This document shows, piece after piece, positions 49,874 to 58,029 of a stretch of 64,000 bases of DNA (position 1 is its first letter; each line of letters opens with the position of its first letter). Below the pieces are notes generated by a model that made no database searches, had not been told where the DNA came from, and worked only from the letters and a program-made list of their open reading frames with translations. The translations under genes and the position numbers were made by a program. The DNA lies in NCBI GenBank assembly GCA_031276865.1, contig JAISMF010000041.1:1-64000 (forward strand), in the 5' to 3' direction. Origin of the DNA: Deltaproteobacteria bacterium (GTDB taxonomy: Bacteria > Desulfobacterota > Desulfarculia > Adiutricales > Adiutricaceae).

Positions 49874-51886
49874 CTAACATCTTTCCAAGTTGTCCAATAA
49901 GGTCACGTACATCACTTCCAGCTCCTTTTCCTCCCGCTTGAGCTCCTTTTTCTCCAGGGCGAGATTTTTGGCCTTTTCCCGATCCCGATAGGTTTCGGGA
50001 AGAGATAGGAGGTTTTCCAGCTCCTTTTGGCGCGCCGCCAGCCTTTCCATGGCCTCCTCGGCGAGGCTTATCTGTTTTAAGACGTATTTCTTCTCTTTCG
50101 TCATCTCCATTTTCTCTCCATCCTTCTTTCTTCCGGCTTTGCCGCCGGATTTCTTCTCCGTTTTCTTATCGGCCTTCCGCTCGGTTTTATTAACGGCCTC
50201 CACGGGAGGGGACGCCTCCCGGGCCATCCCCTTCTCCATGATCTCCTCCTCTTTTCGCTCCTTTTTAAGCCAGATCTCGTGGTAGTCGTCGTAGTCCCCG
50301 GGGTAGACCGTGAGGCCGCCGTTTTCCAGGATTCCTATCCTCTCGGAGAGCTTGTTGATGAAATGCCGGTCGTGGCTGATTAGGATCATGGTGCCCTGAT
50401 AGTCCGCCAGGGCGTCCTCCAGCATCTGGCGGCCGGCGATGTCCAAATGGTTGGTGGGCTCGTCTAAAAGAAGAAGGTTGGGAGCCCCCATCATGATCTT
50501 GGCCAAAACCAAACGGGTCTTCTCCCCGCCGGAGAGGACTTTCACCTTTTTGAAGACGTCGTCTCCGGAAAAGAGGAAGGAGCCTAAAACGGAGCGCTGG
50601 TTTCCGGGAGTGAGGGTTCCGGCGGAAAGGGAGAACTCCTCAATCACCGTCAAGTCGGCGTTAAGGGAGTCCATCTGGAACTGGGAGAAGTAGCCGTAGT
50701 CCACGCTCGCGCCCAGACGGACGGATCCCCCGTCGCAGTCGATTATTCCGGCCGCGATCTTTATCAGGGTGGATTTCCCCCGGCCGTTGGGGCCCACCAG
50801 GGCCAGACGTTCGCCCCGGCGGAGGATCAAATTTAGATCGCCGAAGACCTCCAGGTCCCCGTAGGATTTTTGGACGTTCCGCATCTCTAAAACCATGTCC
50901 GGCCCGCGGCGGCCCAAGGGAAGCTGGAGTTTGAACTTGACATGGTCGTCGGTTTCGGGCCTGGCCAGGCGCTCCAGGTTGTCCAAAACCTTTATGCGGC
51001 TCTGGGCCCTTTTCGCGGTGGAGGCCCGGACCCGGTTCTTGTCGATGAACTGCTGGAGCTGTTTTATGCGTTCCTGCTGGTTTTCGAAGGCCTGGGTCTC
51101 GGTCGCGAGGCGCAGGGCCTTCTGCTCCACGTAGCTCTCGTAGTCTCCCTGGTAGGTGTCGGCTCGGCCCTGGCGCAGCTCGATTATCTTCTGGCTGATG
51201 TTGTTCAGGAAGACACGGTCGTGGGAGACCAGGATCAAAGCGGAGGAGATGCCTTTAAGGTAGCCCTCCAGATAGATGAGGCTGTCCAGGTCCAAATGGT
51301 TGGTGGGCTCGTCTAAGATCAGGAGATCGGGCTTGGCCAAAAGGAGCCGCGCCAGGACCGCCCGCATGATCCAGCCTCCGGAGAACTCCCGCAGGTCCCT
51401 TCCCTGGTCGGTTTCCAAAAAACCCAAACCGCTTAAGATCTTTTTCGCCGAAGCCTCCTTTTCCCAGCCCCCCAGGCGCTCGAAGTCGTGGAAGAGCTTT
51501 CCCTGCCTTTCCGCGAGCTCCATGATCTCCTCGTCTTTAAGGGAGCCGTCTCCGGAGTTTTCCAGTTTCTTTTCAATCTCCTTTAACTGGGACTCCACCC
51601 GGCGGTATTCCGGATCGGTGTCTAAGACCATGTCCAGAAGGGTGACGCCGCCCCGGGTGAGGATCTCCTGGGGCAGGTAGCCCACGGTGAGGCCCTTGGC
51701 CTTCACCACCCGGCCCTTGTCCGGCTGCTCTTCTCCCAAAATGAGCCTTATCAGGGTGGTTTTTCCCGAGCCGTTGCGGCCCACCAACCCGATGCGCTCC
51801 TGGGGCTCCACCGAGAGGGTGACTCCGCTTAAGATATCCTGGCGGCCGAAAAACTTGTAGACGTCGGAAAAGGTGACTAAAGACAC
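49874..51886 (-). CDS. ABC-F family ATPase (Uup/YheS-like)
   Basis: 670 residues. Two ABC domains without transmembrane segments. ABC1 has 'IGLVGRNGSGKTTLIRLI', signature 'REFSGGWIMRAVLARLLL' and 'LLILDEPTNHLDL'. A linker follows ('YEQKALRLATETQAFENQQERIKQLQQFI'-type P-site tip region, protein text SYVEQKALRL). ABC2 has 'LALVGPNGRGKSTLIKI', 'VLSGGEKTRLVLAKIM' and 'LLLLDEPTNHLDI'. A lysine-rich linker and a C-terminal coiled coil (about 600-670) resemble Uup. ABC-F proteins act on ribosomes to relieve stalling or give antibiotic resistance. GTG start with AAGGA 6 nt upstream. Which subfamily is not decidable by eye. Confidence 0.92.
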   Translation of the reverse strand: MSLVTFSDVYKFFGRQDILSGVTLSVEPQERIGLVGRNGSGKTTLIRLILGEEQPDKGRVVKAKGLTVGYLPQEILTRGGVTLLDMVLDTDPEYRRVESQLKEIEKKLENSGDGSLKDEEIMELAERQGKLFHDFERLGGWEKEASAKKILSGLGFLETDQGRDLREFSGGWIMRAVLARLLLAKPDLLILDEPTNHLDLDSLIYLEGYLKGISSALILVSHDRVFLNNISQKIIELRQGRADTYQGDYESYVEQKALRLATETQAFENQQERIKQLQQFIDKNRVRASTAKRAQSRIKVLDNLERLARPETDDHVKFKLQLPLGRRGPDMVLEMRNVQKSYGDLEVFGDLNLILRRGERLALVGPNGRGKSTLIKIAAGIIDCDGGSVRLGASVDYGYFSQFQMDSLNADLTVIEEFSLSAGTLTPGNQRSVLGSFLFSGDDVFKKVKVLSGGEKTRLVLAKIMMGAPNLLLLDEPTNHLDIAGRQMLEDALADYQGTMILISHDRHFINKLSERIGILENGGLTVYPGDYDDYHEIWLKKERKEEEIMEKGMAREASPPVEAVNKTERKADKKTEKKSGGKAGRKKDGEKMEMTKEKKYVLKQISLAEEAMERLAARQKELENLLSLPETYRDREKAKNLALEKKELKREEKELEVMYVTLLDNLERC

Positions 51887-52274
51887 GACGGATCCTTGAA
51901 CGGGAAATAAGCGCCTTCCAACCCGCCTCCCGCCGGAGCGGAGGCGGCCTTTGGTCGGGCGAATTCGGAAGACGGAGCCAGGAGCGGGCGCCGCGGAGGA
52001 GTCTGGACTATAGTCAAAATAACGAGGGGAGTCAAGGAGCGGGGGAGCGGGCCGGGAGCGGGGAGGGGAGGGAGTCGTCCGGGACGGCTCCTCGATAGGG
52101 ATCCAGGCGTTGGCGGGTAAAAACGCGGAGAGCCCCGTTTCAGGCGGCCGGAACTGAAAAAGGCCTTCCCGGGGAAGGCCTTCGCCGCCGGCTCCGCCCC
52201 GCGGGGGGGATCTTTTTCAGCCCCTCCGGGCGGCTTTTAGGGGAGGCCCGCGGCGGGGCCTTCCCGGCGATTCC
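51887..52274. other. Intergenic between the ABC-F and nrdG genes
   Basis: G/C-rich, no gene. Contains the terminator at 52155-52182 and ends in the 26-bp tandem array. Confidence 0.4.
52155..52182 (-). terminator. Terminator downstream of nrdDG and its repeat array
   Basis: AAGGCCTTCCC against GGGAAGGCCTT with a 1-4-nt loop, followed by a T-run on the minus strand. It lies about 320 bp behind the nrdG stop, beyond the tandem repeats, so the repeats should be transcribed. Confidence 0.65.
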
Positions 52275-52507
52275 GCGTCGTCTCATCTCATTTCATCCCA
52301 TTGTCGTCCCGCCCCGTCTCATCGTCGTCTCGTCTAATTGTCGTTTCATTCCGTCTCGTCAGATTGTCGTCCCATCCCGTCTCGTCTAATTGTCGTCCCA
52401 TCCCGTCTCGTCTAATTGTCGTCCCATCCCGTCTCGTCTAATTGTCGTTTCATTCCGTCTCGTCACTTTGGCGTTTCATCGTCATCTCGTCTAATTGTCG
52501 TCTCATC
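52275..52507 (-). repeat. 26-bp tandem array abutting the nrdG stop
   Basis: At least seven recognisable units between 52335 and 52507, plus degenerate ones to about 52275. Units at 52361, 52387 and 52413 are almost identical. In the nrdG sense the unit contains GACGAGACGGGATGG then GACGACAATTA. The stop codon of nrdG (TGA at 52503-52505) sits in the first unit, in AGATGAGACGACAATTAG. TAG occurs in most units. Confidence 0.92.
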
Positions 52508-53192
52508 TTATATGGCAGGGGAGAAAGCGGGCGGCCAGATCCCGGAAACGCTGGAGGTCAGCGTCATTCGGCTGAACGGGGTGGCGGGCCATGAAGGCGG
52601 GGTTGAAGACGGGCTTTTTGAGGTTCAGCTTCTGGAGGTAGAGGGGCGCCTTTCCGCGGGCGGCCTTGGAGATGGCCAGGATGGCGGAGTCGTCCACGAA
52701 GGGTAGGGCGGCGGTGGTCCTGAACTCGTGGGGGAGGCCGCTCTTTTTAAGGACGGCTATGGATTCTTCGACGCCTCCGCTTTCGGAAGCCGGGGCCAGG
52801 GCCTCCGGGTAGTTTTGGGGGTCGCTTTTCAAATCCATTGCCACGTAGTCCACGAGGCTTTTTTCCAAAAGGGAGGCCAGAACGCCGGGTCGGGAGCCGT
52901 TGGTGTCCAGTTTGACGCGGAAGCCCAGTTCCTTCACCATTTTAATAAAGGAGGCCAGATCCTCCAGGATGGTGGGCTCCCCCCCCGAGATCACCACGCC
53001 GTCCAAAAGGGAGGCGCGGGACTTTAAAAAAGCCACGACCCCGGCCTCGTCCAAGAGCTCCCCGAAGGGGCGGACGAGGCCGGGGTTGTGGCAGTAAGGG
53101 CAGCGGAAGTTGCAGCTCTGGGAGAAGACGACGGCGCTCACGCGTCCCGGATAGTCGAGGGTCGATAATTTGACCAGTCCCCCCACTCTCAT
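52503..53192 (-). CDS. nrdG: Anaerobic ribonucleotide reductase activating protein
   Basis: 229 residues. The radical SAM activase that generates the glycyl radical on NrdD. 'FSQSCNFRCPYCHNPGLV' (CX3CX2C) near residue 28, 'VVISGGEPTI' (GGE) and 'VKLDTNGSRPG' are typical, as is 'DYVAMDLKSD'. It starts 31 bp behind nrdD, so one operon. It belongs to the longer NrdG type found in anaerobes (about 230 residues, against about 155 in E. coli). The C-terminal codons are followed at once by the 26-bp repeat array. Confidence 0.95.
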   Translation of the reverse strand: MRVGGLVKLSTLDYPGRVSAVVFSQSCNFRCPYCHNPGLVRPFGELLDEAGVVAFLKSRASLLDGVVISGGEPTILEDLASFIKMVKELGFRVKLDTNGSRPGVLASLLEKSLVDYVAMDLKSDPQNYPEALAPASESGGVEESIAVLKKSGLPHEFRTTAALPFVDDSAILAISKAARGKAPLYLQKLNLKKPVFNPAFMARHPVQPNDADLQRFRDLAARFLPCHIR

Positions 53193-53223
53193 CGTTTCCG
53201 CCCCGGGCCCGGGGAATTCCGTA

Positions 53224-55374
53224 TTAGCGGTATCCCTCTTCGTCTAGATCCTCCTCGAGGCGGGAGAGATCGGTGTTCTCGTAGGTTTTCCGGAGGGCGA
53301 ACTCCTGGCGTTTGCCCTCGTTCCAACGGGAGACGGGCCTCAGGTAGCCCACCACCCGGGAGTAGACGTCGCTGCGGACGCCGCAGATCGGGCACTCCTC
53401 CTGCTCGCCTTGGAGGTAGCCGTGGTTGGGGCAGACGGAGAAGGTGGGGGTGAGGGTGAAGTAGGGGAGGTGGAAGTTCGTGGCGATCTTTTTCACCAAA
53501 GAGCGGACCACCGCCGGATCCCTCACCTCTTCGCCTAAAAAGCCGTGGATGACGGTGCCGCCGGTGTAGGCCCGCTGCAGATCGTCTTGCAAAGTCAAGG
53601 TTTCAAACAGGTCGTCCGTGTGGTTCACCGGCAGGTGGGTGGAGTTGGTGTAGAAGGGGATGAACTCGTCTTCCTTTCCCTGGAAATCCTCCGCGCGGCC
53701 GTTTGCGAAAATCATGCCGGGAAGCGAGCGGTCGAGCCTAGCCAGCCGGTAGGAGCAGCCCTCGGCGGGGGTGGCCTCCAGGTTGTAGAAGTCCCCGGTC
53801 TCCTCTTGGAACGCCTTCAGCCTGTCGCGGGTGTGCTCCAAGACCATCAAGGCGAACTCACGGCCCTTCGGGGAGGCCAAATTCTCGCCTAAGAGGTTCA
53901 AGGCGGCCTCGTTTCCGCCCACCACCCCGATGGTGGAGAAGTGGTTGCCCCAATACGAGCCGGCGCAGGCCTTGACGCTCCTTAAATAGAAGCGGGTGTA
54001 GGGGTAGAGGCCCGTGTCGGTGAAGCGCTCCAGCTCCTTTCTTTTAATGACCAAGCTGTCCTTCGCGATCCTTAAGAGCCTGTCCAGGCGCTCCATGAAG
54101 TCGTCCACGGAGTCGGCGTGGTAGCCCAGGCGGGGGAGGTTGATGGTGACCACGCCCACGGAGCCGGTCAAGGGGTTGGCGCCGAAGAGCCCCCCGCCCC
54201 TTTTCCGGAGCATCCGGTTGTCCAGGCGCAAACGGCAGCACATGGAGCGGGCGTCGTCTGGGCTCATGTCGGAGTTCACGAAGTTGGAGAAGTAGGGAAT
54301 CCCGTAGTGGCCGGTCATCTTCCAGAGGGGCTCGTGGTCGGGATTGTCCCAGTCGAAGTCCTGGTCGATGTTGTAGGTGGGGATGGGGAAGGTGAAGACC
54401 CGTCCCTTGGCGTCGCCCTCCATCATCACCTCGGCGAAGGCCCTATTGAGGAGGTCCATCTCCTCTTGGTAGTCGCCGTAGACGCTGTTTCGCGCCTCGC
54501 CTCCGATCAGCACCGGGAGGTCCCGGTAGGCCTTGGGCGCCTTCAGATCCATGGTGACGTTGGTGAAGGGGGTCTGGAAGCCCACCCGGGTGGGGATGTT
54601 GATGTTGAACATGAACTCCTGGAAGGCCTGCTTCACTTCCCGGTAGCCCAGGTTGTCGGCCCTGATGAAGGGGGCCAGGAGGGTGTCGAAGCTGGAAACC
54701 GCCTGGGCGCCGGCGGCCTCGCCTTGGAGGGTGTAGAAGAAGTTCACGAGCTGCCCCAAGGCGGAGCGCAGGTGCCGAGGCGGAGCCGACTCCACGTTTC
54801 CGGCGATGCCCTTGAAGCCTTCTTTCAGGAGATCGTGGAGGTCCCAGCCCACGCAGTAAACGGAGAGCAGGTTCAGATCGTGGATGTGGATGTCGCCTTT
54901 GAGGTGCGCCTCCCGGATCTCCTCCGAGTAGATGTCGTGGAGCCAGTATTTGGAGGTCACGCCCGAGGCGATGAAGTTGTTGAGTCCCTGGAGGGAGTAG
55001 CCCATGTTGCTGTTCTCGTTCACCATCCAGTCCGTGTTGCGCAAATAGGAGTCCATGAAGACCCCGGAGCCGGCCCGCGCCAGGACCCGGTTGTGGGCCC
55101 GCTGGGCGCGGTAGAGGATGTAGGCCTTGGCGGTCTGGAAGTAGCCCGACTCGCTCAAGGTCCGCTCCACCTGATCCTGGGTCTTCTCCACGTCCAGAAT
55201 CTCGGGGCCCTCCAGCTTTTCCAATTTCGAAAGGGTCTTGAGGGTGAGGAGCCTGGCCTCCTCCTCTCCGAATTCGGCGGTGGCCCGCCCCGCCTTGAGG
55301 ATGGCGGCGGTGATCTTTCTGGGCTGGAAGGGGACGATCTGTCCGTCTCTTTTCTTGATTTCGAAGTGCAGCAT
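53224..55374 (-). CDS. nrdD: Anaerobic (class III) ribonucleoside-triphosphate reductase
   Basis: 716 residues. Reduces NTPs to dNTPs with a glycyl radical; oxygen-sensitive. An N-terminal ATP-cone ('EIKKRDGQIVPFQPRKITAAI') precedes the reductase barrel. 'SMCCRLRLDN' supplies a cysteine pair near the middle. The C-terminus has a zinc site, 'VCPNHGY' and 'EECPICGVRSDV', and the glycyl radical loop 'YSRVVGYLRPVSRWNEGK' (Gly about 675). TAGGAG lies 10 nt ahead of the ATG at 55374; an ATG ten codons earlier lacks that. Upstream of nrdG. No nrdR or aerobic enzyme seen here. Confidence 0.97.
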   Translation of the reverse strand: MLHFEIKKRDGQIVPFQPRKITAAILKAGRATAEFGEEEARLLTLKTLSKLEKLEGPEILDVEKTQDQVERTLSESGYFQTAKAYILYRAQRAHNRVLARAGSGVFMDSYLRNTDWMVNENSNMGYSLQGLNNFIASGVTSKYWLHDIYSEEIREAHLKGDIHIHDLNLLSVYCVGWDLHDLLKEGFKGIAGNVESAPPRHLRSALGQLVNFFYTLQGEAAGAQAVSSFDTLLAPFIRADNLGYREVKQAFQEFMFNINIPTRVGFQTPFTNVTMDLKAPKAYRDLPVLIGGEARNSVYGDYQEEMDLLNRAFAEVMMEGDAKGRVFTFPIPTYNIDQDFDWDNPDHEPLWKMTGHYGIPYFSNFVNSDMSPDDARSMCCRLRLDNRMLRKRGGGLFGANPLTGSVGVVTINLPRLGYHADSVDDFMERLDRLLRIAKDSLVIKRKELERFTDTGLYPYTRFYLRSVKACAGSYWGNHFSTIGVVGGNEAALNLLGENLASPKGREFALMVLEHTRDRLKAFQEETGDFYNLEATPAEGCSYRLARLDRSLPGMIFANGRAEDFQGKEDEFIPFYTNSTHLPVNHTDDLFETLTLQDDLQRAYTGGTVIHGFLGEEVRDPAVVRSLVKKIATNFHLPYFTLTPTFSVCPNHGYLQGEQEECPICGVRSDVYSRVVGYLRPVSRWNEGKRQEFALRKTYENTDLSRLEEDLDEEGYR

Positions 55375-55433
55375 GGCGGCCGGGCTCCTAAAATTAACAT
55401 CCAATGGTTGTTAATTAAGTGGAATTTGAAACA

Positions 55434-55439
55434 ATTATA
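55434..55439 (-). promoter_or_regulatory. Possible -10 element for nrdDG
   Basis: A perfect TATAAT on the minus strand in an AT-rich patch about 60 nt upstream of the nrdD start. No good -35 hexamer at 16-18 nt, so tentative. Confidence 0.3.
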
Positions 55440-56842
55440 CAAAGTAAAGATAAAAATGCCTAAGGCAATCCGGAAAAATCCGGATCCCCTGGGACGCCGC
55501 TCGCGGATAAAAACCTGATTTTCCCGTTCACCGGGAGGGGAAGGCTTCCCTCCCCGGGAAGGGCGCCGTGAGGAGAAACGCCTCCCCGCGGCGTTCGGAA
55601 ATTCGTCTTTCCGAAGCTCTGAAACCAGGAAACGTGTTTTAAGGGGATTTTCGTCAGCCCGTGAGGATGATCCGCCCTGGCGGCGCTTATTTTTCCGGCC
55701 CGAAGGAAAAATTGGGGCTGATGGGCCGGAAGGGAGGAACCTGGGTTCCCGGTAGCGCTCCCCATCGTAAAAGGCGGCGGCGCGAAACGGTGAAATTCAA
55801 TTGACCTTTTTTAACGCGGGAGGAGGGCGGGTGTCAAGAGTCACGGGGAGGCTTGGAGAGGTTTTTTCGGAAAAAATTTTTTTATCACGACCGGCGAAGC
55901 GCCCGCTCGTCCTTGTAAGGCACGGAAATAATAATATAGACAGAAAATATACGGCGTTTTAAAGGCAATATTATTTTTTTCACGAAAAGGAAAGAGATTT
56001 TTTTAGTTTATTTTATTTTTTCCCGTTATTGTTGAAAGATGACAAGGCGCGGGGGAAAAAAATTAATGATTTAGCGCTTTTGAGAGAGATGGAAAACAAA
56101 TTAAAAATTTTAAAAATTTTTTTCGGGTATTGAAAAAAATTTTTCTCCGTGATTTTTTCTTCGCCATGGTCTGTCCGGATGGGTCAGTCCGGATGGCTAG
56201 CCCTGGCGCGGGAAAGTCGCCTTCATGGCGTTTTTTGGGGCGGATCCCGGGAAGCCGCGGGAAAAAACTTTTTTTTCCCGGCGCCTCCGGACGCGGCCGG
56301 AAAACCGTTTTGTCTAGCGCCACTAGATGTGGGTCGTTTACCGGGCGGAAGGGATTCTTCGGGAGCGGCCGCGGATTTTGAATTTTCGGCTATCATACAA
56401 CGGGGACGGGCGTTTATCGGCTTTTTCTATTAAACGAATTATTTCTTTAAAAGAACATGTTAAATATGAAAAACGATTTAAGCGGAAAAAAGGGGGGAAA
56501 ACGGGGGCCACTAGATTTCCGGCGTCTTTTTTTCCCGCGAAAACGCGCGTTTAGGGAAAAAACGTTTTAAGCCCGCGCCTTCCTGCCGCGCCCTGGGCCC
56601 GCGTGAGGGGTGTTTTCTATTCGTCAAAAAATTTTCGGCCGCTTTTAAAGAGCGCCTCCTGGAAACGATTTTTCTTTATTTTCGTTTTTCGGCGCTTTTT
56701 CCGCTCTCCTTTAATCGTCCGAAGCGCCGGAAGTTGAAAATCATCCGCCCCTTTCCATGAAGCGGCCCTTTCCATGAAGCGTTTCCCTGGAAGCGCCCGG
56801 CGGGAGATCTTTACGAATTTCAGGGTGATAAGAAAAATCGTA

Positions 56843-57016
56843 AACCGGAAAGCCGGAAAGCCGGAAAACTGTAAAGGGAAAACGGAAAGCCGCGAAGCCG
56901 GAAAGCCGGAAAGGCGCGAAGCGGGAAAACCGGAAAGGCGCGAAAGCGGAAAAGCGCCAAAATGGAAATCCGCGAAATCTAGGAAAAGCGGCAAAGCGGA
57001 AAAACGGAAAAGCGCC
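56843..57016. repeat. Degenerate short tandem repeat (CCGGAAAG type)
   Basis: About twenty copies of 8-9-bp units such as CCGGAAAG and GCGCGAAG. They keep a plus-strand frame open (56774-57286) as a Lys/Arg-rich low-complexity string. I regard that frame as a by-product of the repeat. Confidence 0.75.
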
Positions 57017-57243
57017 GGCTTCTCAGCTGATTTTTTTATATTTCAAATCCGCCCTGGGCGCGCCGGAGAAAAAAATTCGGTGAAAATTTTTTCTTTCTCC
57101 GCGGTTTTTTATGTTTTTTCGTTCGAAGGCGCGGGAAGGTGGTTTTTTTTCGTAAAAAAGAGGGAAAAGTTACGAAAATGTAAAAAATTAAAAAGCGGAG
57201 GAACGGGAAAAAGAGGAAATAAAATCGGGGAAGTGAAAAAAAA

Positions 57244-57281
57244 CGGAGCCTCCCTCCGGATGAAACCGGAAGGAGGCTCCG
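57244..57281 (-). terminator. Orphan rho-independent terminator
   Basis: Stem CGGAGCCTCC.TCCGG against CCGGA.GGAGGCTCCG, loop ATGAAA. On the minus strand it is followed by a T8 run (A-run at about 57236-57243). Well formed, but no recognised gene precedes it on the minus strand. It may end a small RNA or an unrecognised short gene located at 57283-57600. Confidence 0.7.
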
Positions 57282-57892
57282 CTTAGGAGGTAGTCTTCAA
57301 ATTCTTGGTGAATTCAAAGAATGGCCGCTGCCAATCCATCGCCGGGAAAACGAAACGTCCGGTCTTCGGCCCCCAAGGCGGGGGATGGCCCCGGGGTCCG
57401 CGTTTTTCCGCTATTCCCCGAAAGCCGGCCGGCCGCCCCGTCCCCGAAGCCTTGATCTCCGCCCGCACGGAGAATAAGGCCCCTGGTCCTCGGCGACGAG
57501 GAGAAACGGTTCTCCCGGAAAAAACCTCCGGGATGAAGCCTCGGGTGGCGGTTCGTCCGCCCGAACCGCCGTCCCCGGGTTCCGGTTCTCCCTGGGAATA
57601 AGTCTAGCAAAATTTATTCCAGATTCTTACTTTTTCCGTCAAAACATGATTTTTTTTTCGGACGGGGCCTGAAAACGGGAAAAGCGGCTTTCTTAAGCTT
57701 TTCCGGCCGCCGCCCCCGCCCCCGGACCCGCCCCCCGCCCCCGGACCCGCCATCGGCGGGCCCGAGGGCTTTCGGCGGGGCGGGGGAGTTTTTTTTGTTT
57801 ATTTAAAGTAAATATTTATCATCCAATTATATAATAAACATCTTTCATGAAATGAAATTTGTTAAATTAAACTCGAAAGTCAAACCTTCGTT

Positions 57893-57921
57893 TTGTCCTT
57901 TGTAAAAAATCATGATAAAAT
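57893..57921 (+). promoter_or_regulatory. Sigma-70-type promoter for the signalling cluster
   Basis: TTGTCC (57893-57898), a 17-nt spacer, then TAAAAT (57916-57921), within an AT-rich zone. It lies about 110 nt upstream of the activator gene at 58030. Four of six and five of six consensus matches at ideal spacing. Confidence 0.5.
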
Positions 57922-58029
57922 AAAAGAAAACGGAAGCCCGCCGCCCGGATTTTTTTCCTTTCCGCCGTTCTTTCGGTTTCACCGGGAAAAGGGGAAAATT
58001 CGGCGCGTCTTCCGCCGGGAACGGGTTTT

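Larger units (their letters stand above)
55440..57892. other. 2.5-kb stretch without convincing genes
   Basis: No reading frame on either strand shows a recognisable domain. Composition swings between A/T-rich (55900-56150, 57790-57890) and G/C-rich parts. It contains the 8-9-bp CCGGAAAG repeat region at 56843-57016, a strong orphan hairpin at 57244-57281, and C-rich runs at 57710-57740. A minus-strand frame of 61 codons ends at 57283, directly before that hairpin, but its composition gives no support. I saw no sign of tmRNA, RNase P or SRP RNA. Confidence 0.6.

Noticed and set aside
54118-55518. Plus-strand frame of 466 codons opposite nrdD
   Set aside because: It mirrors a firmly identified gene; long antisense frames are expected in high-GC DNA, and the translation is Gly/Val/His-biased without a domain.
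56774-57286. Plus-strand Lys/Arg-rich frame of 170 codons
   Set aside because: Frame kept open by the short CCGGAAAG-type repeat; no start signal or homology.
57283-57468. Minus-strand 61-codon frame ending just before the orphan terminator
   Set aside because: Position is suggestive but the translation is Arg/Pro/Gly-rich with no recognisable feature; kept only as part of the gene-desert observation.
56843-57600. tmRNA, RNase P RNA or SRP RNA in the gene desert
   Set aside because: None of the conserved core sequences of these RNAs could be found on either strand.
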